DNA of 38,664 bases. Source: a virus. Positions 1 to 7,700 of this stretch are shown here, piece by piece. Both the position numbers and the translations under genes were made by a program. The notes under the pieces were generated by a model, which worked only from the letters and a program-made list of their open reading frames with translations, ran no database searches and was not told where the DNA came from. The stretch is taken from IMG/VR virus record IMGVR_UViG_3300020390_000076, positions 1-38,664 of that record. The stretch is one strand, 5' to 3'. The stretch's first letter is position 1, and each line of letters opens with the position of its first letter.

Positions 1-200
1 CCATCAACAATCGAATCTTTTAAACCTGTTTCTTCACCACCAAGCCCTGGGTGGTAATATGCTTTTTGTAACTCCCCAATACCATCTTTTTTTGCTAGAG
101 CATGGTAAAGCTTTACAACATTTGTGGGTGCCGGTATGCCGTTATCTTCTTGACTTGGGTTATTCCAGGTTCCGTCACAACAAATAATTAAATTAGCCAT
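1..200 (-). CDS. DUF2235 domain protein (N-terminal part)
   Basis: This host gene starts with ATG at 200 and runs leftward out of the window, so only about 66 residues are visible. The N-terminus reads MANLIICCDGTWNNPSQ, which is the signature start of DUF2235 (T6SS phospholipase effector Tle1-like alpha/beta hydrolase) proteins. The later part contains YYHPGLGG, also typical of the family. DUF2235 proteins are predicted alpha/beta hydrolases; some are type VI secretion lipase effectors and others are stand-alone proteins of unknown role. The gene lies just downstream of the original tmRNA terminator, so it was the neighbour of ssrA before the phage entered. The family call is good; the specific function is unknown. 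Confidence 0.8.
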   Translation of the reverse strand, partial: MANLIICCDGTWNNPSQEDNGIPAPTNVVKLYHALAKKDGIGELQKAYYHPGLGGEETGLKDSIVD

Positions 201-373
201 AAGTACATCCTTGTATGTTCATTTGTCTAACTTATCTAGGCAACGGCCTCTATAAAGTCAAAATTTAACCACTTCAATAATGTAATTTAGGAATTTTCTG
301 AGAAGGTACTTTTATGAGGAAACAGTTTCACATTCTTAGTTCAACTGTTGTAACCGATTGTTTTTTTTGAAAT

Positions 374-403
374 AAAAAAGGCCGCTCAGAGAGCAGCCTT
401 TTT
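374..403 (-). terminator. Original tmRNA terminator, now separated from ssrA
   Basis: A hairpin GGC-C-GCTC / GAGC-A-GCC (80-87 and 91-98 of the 300s, with one mismatch and loop AGA) is flanked by A and T runs. It could therefore work on both strands. It lies just beyond the 27-bp copy of the tmRNA 3' end, where the ssrA terminator would be before integration. In the lysogen it would instead stop transcripts leaving the left end of the phage late operon. Confidence 0.7.
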
Positions 404-409
404 CATATT

Positions 410-436
410 TGGTGGAGCTGGGGGGATTTGAACCCC
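410..436. repeat. attL core (27-bp duplicate of tmRNA 3' end)
   Basis: The 27 bases match 38588..38614 exactly, and both flanks diverge at once (T/A on the left, T/C on the right). The shared part covers the acceptor stem, CCA and T-arm of tmRNA. This copy lacks the rest of the tmRNA, so it marks the far phage boundary rather than a functional gene. tmRNA 3' ends are well-known targets of tyrosine integrases. Confidence 0.93.
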
Positions 437-450
437 TGATAGGATAAGAG

Positions 451-502
451 CAGACTACATGAGGGTATTATTAACTGTAGCTTTATGGTCTGCTGTAGTC
501 TG
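451..502. repeat. Inverted repeat beside attL
   Basis: CAGACTACA (451..459) and TGTAGTCTG (494..502) form a perfect 9-bp inverted repeat with a 34-nt spacer. The sequence GTCTGC at 488..493 adds a second partial match to GCAGAC at 450..455. It lies on the phage side of the attL core with no gene over it. A role in integration (Int or Xis binding) is possible but not shown. Confidence 0.5.
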
Positions 503-518
503 TTTTAACTATCAATAA

Positions 519-536
519 GATCCAAATATGATCCAA
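519..536. promoter_or_regulatory. Candidate integrase arm-type sites, left arm
   Basis: Two direct copies of GATCCAA start at 519 and 530, exactly 11 bp apart, about one helical turn. The same arrangement occurs at the other phage end (38523 and 38534). Paired short direct repeats on both sides of the core are what arm-type integrase sites look like. The integrase here has a DUF3596-type arm-binding N-terminus, which fits. Confidence 0.5.
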
Positions 537-537
537 T

Positions 538-870
538 TTATAAGAAAAAGCTTATCGCCTTTCTCTCCCACAAGTAAGCACGTTTACAGTGTTCTTCACC
601 GTCAAATGGTTTAGCTAGCAAATCAATAAAATGCATTTGGTATAAATAGCGCTTATCGTTTCGTAGTCTGTAACTTCTTGCTGAAATGGATTCAAGCCTT
701 GTACCATGACAAATACTGCAAATAAGCACATCTAAACTATACAAACAGTTAAAGGCCCATTTACTGCCAAGTAAAGCCCATGCGGCAAGCACTGCAAAAG
801 GCAAAATAAATAGCAAGCCACTCAACAAGTAGCATACCAAGGTTCTTAGCGTTTTAAGTATGGTTAACAT
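538..870 (-). CDS. Small membrane protein, end of late operon
   Basis: A protein of 110 residues starts with ATG at 870, preceded by GGAG with 6-nt spacing. A TTG start at 900 would also be open but lacks such a site. Residues about 5 to 36 are hydrophobic and could form one long or two short membrane segments. A CSICHGTRLE motif follows, then a soluble, basic C-terminal half. It is the last gene of the leftward late transcript, next to attL, and its stop codon abuts the candidate arm sites. I do not recognise the family. Its place after the tail-fibre genes would suit a lysogenic-conversion or accessory role, but this is only inferred from position. Confidence 0.6.
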   Translation of the reverse strand: MLTILKTLRTLVCYLLSGLLFILPFAVLAAWALLGSKWAFNCLYSLDVLICSICHGTRLESISARSYRLRNDKRYLYQMHFIDLLAKPFDGEEHCKRAYLWERKAISFFL

Positions 871-908
871 GGGTTTCTCCAATAAAAAAGAGGCTATCAA
901 GCCCCTTG

Positions 909-1205
909 TTAATCAACCTCAAGCATGGGCACCGTTTTACCCGCCAATGCATGAGTGCAGTCGTTTAAAAATTGCCAATGGCCATTGCGAATAAAACTAT
1001 GACACACAAAATCTTGCCCTTTGTAGTGGCCCTTAACCAGTAAAGAGGGGCTAAAAGTCGGGCTTTTAACATCGTTGTTAAAAGCCCACTTTGGCTGGTT
1101 TGGGGTGGGGCAATTTTGGGTATAAATAGCATGCAACATATCACAGCCCGGGCATTGCATTAAAAATACGCCAGGTTGATTGGCCACAGGGTTAATTAGT
1201 GCCAC
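909..1205 (-). CDS. DUF6527 family phage protein
   Basis: A protein of 98 residues with a GTG start at 1205, overlapping the end of the preceding gene by 14 nt. It contains CPGC near residue 18 and the closing motif CHSFIRNGHWQFLNDCTHAL followed by AGKTVPMLE. This pattern is characteristic of the small DUF6527 proteins often encoded next to phage tail-fibre genes. Cys and His residues suggest metal binding. The function of the family is not known. Its placement directly after the fibre-associated gene is the usual one. Confidence 0.75.
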   Translation of the reverse strand: MALINPVANQPGVFLMQCPGCDMLHAIYTQNCPTPNQPKWAFNNDVKSPTFSPSLLVKGHYKGQDFVCHSFIRNGHWQFLNDCTHALAGKTVPMLEVD

Positions 1206-1854
1206 TGTCTATACCCCATGTTGTAGCAAAGTGATCGGTTGCAAGACCGTGCGCTTCGACAATTTCGGCCTTTGTGCATTCAACCATCACCCCTGTGGCC
1301 ACATCTGCCGTTGACCACGGAATAATGTCATTTTCGGCAAGCTGCCAATGTTTAATGAGCGCGTTAGCCATGCGGGTAATGCTTAGCTCGTCGGCATCAA
1401 ACTTTTTACCTGTTGAAATTTGTACCACTGCATTATTAATCTGGTTTTGTCTTTGCAGTTTAAAAATAGTAACTTTGTACGGTTCAAGTATGTCATCCGC
1501 CGTTCTTACTGCAGGGCGGGTGGGTGCAACAGGTAATGGCTTAGGTTCAACCTCTGTAACACTGCCATCTTCATTTGCTACTGGCGCGGGCAAGTTTTCG
1601 TTGTATTCCTTGACGTTGTTTAGTTCGACTAAATAGTCAAAGTACTCTTTAGCCCAAACGTACTGCTCACGCTTTGATTGCAGTTCAGCAAATAGGGTTA
1701 AGTTATCAATTTTGCCCTTGGCGATTAGTTCGGGTATGTCTTTAACGCTCACCGGCCCTTGTAGCAAAGTCGGTAAACCTTGCTCGTCAACTACAGGGTT
1801 TTGTTCGGCGTCGAGTTCGATGAACTCTAAAATAGGGTTTAGTTTATTTGTCAT
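1192..1854 (-). CDS. Tail-fibre-associated protein with DUF4376-like region
   Basis: A protein of 220 residues. The N-terminal half is acidic and contains a proline-rich linker near residues 88 to 116. The later part holds KKFDADELSITRMANALI, which resembles the DUF4376 domain (FDADE...RMA.AI) found on phage tail-fibre accessory or assembly proteins. It overlaps the 3' end of nothing but its start lies 11 nt inside the end of the tail-fibre gene, so the two are translationally coupled. The likely role is fibre assembly or a small tip adaptor. DUF4376 itself has no settled function, so only the association with fibres is firm. Confidence 0.65.
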   Translation of the reverse strand: MTNKLNPILEFIELDAEQNPVVDEQGLPTLLQGPVSVKDIPELIAKGKIDNLTLFAELQSKREQYVWAKEYFDYLVELNNVKEYNENLPAPVANEDGSVTEVEPKPLPVAPTRPAVRTADDILEPYKVTIFKLQRQNQINNAVVQISTGKKFDADELSITRMANALIKHWQLAENDIIPWSTADVATGVMVECTKAEIVEAHGLATDHFATTWGIDSGTN

Positions 1855-4750
1855 TTTTAATCCATCCTAGTGGTTCTACGCAACGGGCCGTGCCAACTAA
1901 AACAGTGTGACCATTCTCGTCTGGCATTGTTGTTTGCTTATCTGCGATATGAATTTTGCTATCATCACCCCAATCACCCGCCGTTGCATCGTAATGAAGC
2001 TCGGCGTAAGCGTAATTAATGAAGCCTTGTTGGTTATCTTTCGTGTTGTAATTCAATGCCTTAAAAGCAGGGCTGTTGTTGCTCGGCGCATCTAATCTCA
2101 GGGGTGAGTGCCTTAATTCACCGGCAGACTTATTAAGACCCCAAAGTCTTGCTGTTGCGGGTATTGCGGGTAAGCTATTCAAGAAAAGAGTCTCAACACC
2201 TATTTTGTCAGCATTAGCTAAATGAGTTTGTATTAGCCCAGTAAGCGAGTAATTTAGAGCTCTCCCTTTACTGTCAGATGCATCCATTGAAGTGAATAGG
2301 CAATCAACATCAGTAACACGACCATGTACATCTGTTACAGCATAGGGAACTGTCATCTTAGCTTTTGTTTTGTAGTCAATGATCCTGATCTGACCAAGTG
2401 GAAAGTTTTGAGAAATCTCGCCTTTTATTGCATCAAAGGTAATACCTGAAACTCCCCAACTAGCACCTTTGTTATCTGAAAAAATATGTTTATTAGTTGA
2501 AATGTATGGTTTAGAGCTCCTGTAAGACTTTATTGTTCCATCGGGTATTTCAGGATTCCAACTACCAACCCATCCCTCTTTTAGTGCGTCACAAAGTAAA
2601 ATATCAGCGGGTGCGCCAAAAACTTCTGTATGGTCGTATTCATCTGAAATTGATATATTTTCGTCCTTTGAAACAACCACATAAGCAATTGATTCTAAAT
2701 TTTCTAGTGTCTCATTAGATATAAAACCAGTCACACCAACAGTGCCAACTATTGATGATTGCACCACCCCATCACTGGAAACCACATAGAATCTTGTGCC
2801 CTCTGTTACCAAAGAACCTAGGGTAGAGTCTGCTATATATATGTTTCTAGATGAACCTGTGGCCGTCAATGAGCCCTGTACTATGCATGTCCTTAATAGC
2901 TTCTCCATGCCTCGATATTTACCGGACTTAATTTTTAGATCTGCTTCAGCAAAGTCTTCAGCTGTTAAGCCCCAAGAAGAATAACGCATATCACGACAAA
3001 CGCCGCCTTGACCACTGACACAGATACCATCGTGATAACGACCATCTGGTCTGCCAGATCTACTACCAACAATATTGCCCCTAGGATCTGAAAGTACAAA
3101 GCAAGATGCAGGATTATTTGCTAAACCTGACTCGAACGGATTTGTTCCATAAGCTCCTCCTGAACTATACCAAAATGAATCATTGCCGTTACTGTTACCA
3201 TTAGCGTCCAACAAAGATATTCTGGCACTGCCTAAATGATTGAAGCCGGGGTGGTAACTACCTTTATTTAGTCGAAGATCTGTACCGAAAATATACAGGT
3301 AGCATTGATTATCAATTGCTTTGTCAGTATTTGTGGGGTGATCTCGTAAAACCCTTATGCCGCGATCAACACTTCTATTCAATCCTGCGAAGTCCACATT
3401 AGGATCAACGAATACTTGCGCATACTCTGTACCATTATCATTATTATAAGCGGCATCATTATTACTAACTCCTTGCGCTCTTATACGTGTATTATTACTT
3501 TTTGATGCCGCAAATTGAGGGCCTGAAGAGGAAGGTGTTAAGTCAAGCACCGCCCAATCCCCATTACCCTTACCGGCGAAACTACGCCCACGAATACACC
3601 ACTGGTAGAACTTACCCGTTTCATCATTAAAATAAATATGGTTCTTACGATCACTTGCTATTGCAATACGTTGTGCTTCTGTTGCTGTTTGCCAATTTAC
3701 ACCTTTACCCCGACTATTTTTGTCACCCGAATACCAAGCAAAATATTCGACAGGTCGCGTGTTATCAGTAATTGTGGGTACACCACTGATATTTGTAGCC
3801 AAAGATTGAATGATACCGTTTTTATAAATAAAGGGGTCATCATCATTAATTTCACGCAAAAAACCCTCAAAAGTGCGAATATCCACACGAGCTGTAACGA
3901 CTTTATTAGTCGCTGTCTCACTGGCGAAAGCTAAAGTGGGAGTAGCATGTGTTCTAGATTCACCTGTGGCGCTATCATAGGTTCGTGTTCCATCTTCGGC
4001 AGGTGGTAATTTGATTTTATTTAACAAGTCTTTATTGGAGCTTGAAAGATATTCGAGTTCAGTCTCAACACCTGCTATTACTATCCTAGGGGTTCCCTGT
4101 TTAGAATTTCCAATAGCACTACTGTTCAATGATCCGATAAATAAATTGTTAGCGGCTTCACTAGAGCCCAAATTTGGCGAAAATAGTGAATCAATATATC
4201 CATTATTCCAGTTATCAGTATATCGCTTGCCTTTATATACAAAGCCACTCGCTGCAAACTTTTCATTATTTGCTGCTCGCATGGCCTCAAATTCAGCCTT
4301 GCGCATGGCCCATGGATACGGGTGATACGCGTTCATCTGGGCTTGGTTATCGGCTTCAATTTGCTTGAGGGTTTTGACTGTTGTAGTAGTACCATCTGAT
4401 TTTTTAAATGTTACTGTTCCTAGGTTGTTTTGATAATCCTGCAGGGCTTGCTGATTATCGTTAACAAGAATATTGGCATCTTGAAGCGCTTTAACCGCAG
4501 CACGAAATTCGCCGCTTGTCGGAATAACAATCGCCGGTTGGTTATTTTGGGTTGTTAGCTCCCACGCTTTAGTAAGTTGTATAAACTTTTGGCCTTGGCC
4601 ATTCTTATAAGCTTGTTTAATTTCAACCAGTGGAAAACTGCCGATTTGTAAAAAATCACCGGCTTTGATGTTCTCGATACTTTCGGCGCTATTTACATCA
4701 ACAACATCTTGGCCGTTTAGTACGCTGACTGACTGTGCAGTAAATGCCAT
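1844..4750 (-). CDS. Tail fibre / receptor-binding protein
   Basis: A protein of 968 residues. The N-terminus (about 1 to 180) is globular followed by a helical stretch, including a Tyr/Pro-rich YHPYPWAMRKAEFEAMR motif common in phage fibre proteins that hang from a tip. The middle contains a YFAWYSGDKNSRGKGVNWQT-type segment and a FYQWCIRGRSFAGKGNGDWA patch. The remainder is rich in Gly, Asn, Ser and aromatic residues, as in trimeric beta-structured fibres. It follows the tip attachment gene by 17 nt and precedes the DUF4376-like gene. Role as the main host-range determinant is inferred from size, composition and position; no enzymatic motif was recognised. No reverse transcriptase or template repeat suggests a diversity-generating system. 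Confidence 0.75.
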   Translation of the reverse strand: MAFTAQSVSVLNGQDVVDVNSAESIENIKAGDFLQIGSFPLVEIKQAYKNGQGQKFIQLTKAWELTTQNNQPAIVIPTSGEFRAAVKALQDANILVNDNQQALQDYQNNLGTVTFKKSDGTTTTVKTLKQIEADNQAQMNAYHPYPWAMRKAEFEAMRAANNEKFAASGFVYKGKRYTDNWNNGYIDSLFSPNLGSSEAANNLFIGSLNSSAIGNSKQGTPRIVIAGVETELEYLSSSNKDLLNKIKLPPAEDGTRTYDSATGESRTHATPTLAFASETATNKVVTARVDIRTFEGFLREINDDDPFIYKNGIIQSLATNISGVPTITDNTRPVEYFAWYSGDKNSRGKGVNWQTATEAQRIAIASDRKNHIYFNDETGKFYQWCIRGRSFAGKGNGDWAVLDLTPSSSGPQFAASKSNNTRIRAQGVSNNDAAYNNDNGTEYAQVFVDPNVDFAGLNRSVDRGIRVLRDHPTNTDKAIDNQCYLYIFGTDLRLNKGSYHPGFNHLGSARISLLDANGNSNGNDSFWYSSGGAYGTNPFESGLANNPASCFVLSDPRGNIVGSRSGRPDGRYHDGICVSGQGGVCRDMRYSSWGLTAEDFAEADLKIKSGKYRGMEKLLRTCIVQGSLTATGSSRNIYIADSTLGSLVTEGTRFYVVSSDGVVQSSIVGTVGVTGFISNETLENLESIAYVVVSKDENISISDEYDHTEVFGAPADILLCDALKEGWVGSWNPEIPDGTIKSYRSSKPYISTNKHIFSDNKGASWGVSGITFDAIKGEISQNFPLGQIRIIDYKTKAKMTVPYAVTDVHGRVTDVDCLFTSMDASDSKGRALNYSLTGLIQTHLANADKIGVETLFLNSLPAIPATARLWGLNKSAGELRHSPLRLDAPSNNSPAFKALNYNTKDNQQGFINYAYAELHYDATAGDWGDDSKIHIADKQTTMPDENGHTVLVGTARCVEPLGWIKNDK

Positions 4751-4767
4751 TTTGTATACCTCTTTGT

Positions 4768-7700
4768 TTAGCCGCGTAAGTAAATAACGGCCACTTGTTT
4801 AATTTGGGTTGGGGAATCAAAACTAACTGAATGCCTAGCTTGTGCGATGGTGTAGGGCTTTTCTTGGTCTTGCTCTGGTTGTTTCATGCCTTTGCCGCGC
4901 ATTGAGCTTGAGCAAATGTAATCACCTGTTTCAAGGTTGCCACCTTCGCCACACACATTCATGACGCCTTCGCCTATTGCGTTAATCACTGCAAGGTCAT
5001 GGGTTTGTTTATAATCTTGGTATCGCTGAAAACCTCTAAAGCCTTTTAATGCGGCGGGGATTGAGCCTGATTCTGCTGTATGCCTTTTGACGAATACGCC
5101 GCGCACACTGCGCTGTTTAGATTGGGTTGAGGGTACAGCGGTGCAAATGGCATTCGACACGTCGGCTATATTCACAAGTTCTAAATCACAAACAATATCG
5201 CCAGGGGCTAACTCAATTGATTTTTCAATGAGTGCATCGTGTGAGCCCGTAAATGGGCCGTACCCCCCACCTTCAGCGTAAAATGCATAAACACTACCCC
5301 ATCCCTTTACGCCATGGTGCTGACCACTTATCGTCGCACCTACAGAGCGTTCAGGTCGGACGTTTAATTCTGCAATACTTATTCCGGCTGACAATCTGCT
5401 GTAACCATTCCCAGACAAGAATGAGGTAATTGATCCGTTGGTGCTAAATCGCAAGCCGCCATATTCGTAAGAAAGCGTGACGCCATCACCAGCATCGAAT
5501 AAAACCTTACCAGCTGCAAACGTCATAATATTTGGTGTTATATTTAGGCCCGTCACTTTGCCGTTTACGTCTATCTGTAACGCAGCACGCGCATACAATT
5601 GACCTAAATCGTTTGTATGCGATTGTAATGTTAAGTTTGCACTAGCTTGTTGTTGCTCCGTGTTTTGAACGCGATTTGTAAGCTGTGAAATTGACGAGGC
5701 TGCGCCATCTGCAGTGGTTTTTACTTCTGATACACGTTGCGAAAGCGCGGATTGACCAGACTCTAGATCTTCTGCTGTTTGCACAAGCGCGTTAATAGAG
5801 GTTGTGTTGCCATTTGTTTTAGCTTCAACAGAATCAATACGCTGAGTTTGCGCTGAAAATGCATTATCAACATTCACACTGTATGAGCTTATGGCCTGTG
5901 ATATGGCTTGGTTTGTTTTTACTGCCGTGTAATAGTCCATCTGCAAGCTTGAAGACACCGATAAAATACTGGTTTCTAGCTGTTGCCTAGCACTTGCTAT
6001 TGCACTATTTGTTTGAGCTGATGTGTAATAGCTAGCATTTAAAGTGGAATAAACCCCGTTAATGCTTGCTTGCAATTGTTGCTTAGCACTTGCTATTGCA
6101 CTGTTTGTTTGAACTAAGGTGTAATAATCGTTTGAAAGAGAGCTGCTAACTGCACCAATTGATGACTCAAGTTGCTCAAAGCGCGATGCTGAGGCTTCTG
6201 CTTCCGAGGCGCGCGCTTGTTCAATTGTTTCTATCTTGCTGTTACTTTCACCCAAGTTTGTTTCGAGTGATTGAAAACGTGTTGCTGTTGCTTCTGCTTC
6301 AGTAGCGCGCGCTTGTTCAATCAATTCTATCTTGCTGTTACTTTCACCTAAGTTTGCTTCAATGGTTTGGGCTCGTTCGGCAACGGCTTCAAATTCATCA
6401 GCAACAAACTTCTCGTACTCCGTTAGTTTTGCTTGATTGTTTTTAAACTGCGCTTGTACTTCACGCTGATTAATCACCTGGGCTTGGTATTGGTTTGATA
6501 CAACTTTATTGACAGACTGAAGGGCCGCAAAGCTCGATTCATACACAGCTACAAGTTGCTTAGATTGCTCTGACAAGCTTTGAATGTCATCAACTTGGGC
6601 TTTTAGCTGTTCTTGTGCATACGCAACTTGTACACCAACCTCTGCGAGTTCTTTGTTTTTAATTAGCTCGTTGTATGCTTCTAAGACATCATTAATAGAC
6701 GCGTCTTTTAGGTCTAAATCGAACCCTTGAATTTGTGCTATTTGGCTTTCAATAAGGCCCGCTTGGGCATCTAAGCGCTGGTTTACTAGGCTAAACTTTT
6801 CGTCGGTACCATCTGGCTTTGCATTAAAGCTAACAATTTGTTGCTCAATGTAAGCTTCTGCGCCATCAATAAACAACTGCGCATTATTGGCTTTAGTGAG
6901 TATGTCGTTATCAGTAAATTCTTGCAGGGTGGCGGTAATGCTATACGTTGTGTTAAACGTATCAATAATGGTGTTAACATCACTTTCTTTTTGATATCCA
7001 TTAGCTAATACCCATGCTGTACTTGCATATTGCGCCATGATACCCGTTCGGGCATTAATGTCGGTTTCAAGGGTTGTGGTACGTGCAACAATGTCTTCCA
7101 ATGCTAAGTCGTTTGCGCCACGTTTACCGACTTCAATCGAGTCAATATCACATGCGCCTAAATCAAATTTCAGGCTTGTCACTTCGCCAGTGTAACCCGC
7201 AAGTCCATGCGCATTAACTTGCAATGTTTCCCAGCTATCTGTAACCGGCGTAGGTAGTTTTAATGTAATGCTGTCATTAATAATTACGTTGCCGCGCCAC
7301 GTTGCACCTTCATGCAAGCGTACACGCACCCTAAACATTGGGTTGTCATCGGCTATATAGCTAATAGCAGGGCTCGTAACCGCATTAACCGCAACAATAT
7401 AGCCCTCTGCATTGTGACTTGATACGCCTGTGAACCCTTCATCTGAGCTATTAAACTGCCAGCTGTATGCGGGGGTTAGCGCCTGAATAGCGCCCGCAAT
7501 TTCTGATTGCACCTCGGTGTACGTTGCACGGCTATTAATTTGCCCAGCTTGTAGCGCAAGGGTTGATTCTGCCTTTGTTAAACGCGTGGCTGTTTGTGTT
7601 ACTTGCTGAGTAGATAGCTCAACCAGTGCATTTACAGCGTCAATTTTTGTGTAGGCTTCTTGTAGCGCTTCGCCGGTTGCCTCGTACGCTTTATTGATGA

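Noticed and set aside
437-540. Remnant tmRNA or tRNA beyond the attL core
   Set aside because: Similarity to ssrA stops after 27 bp; the CAGACTACA repeat resembles no tRNA arm set.
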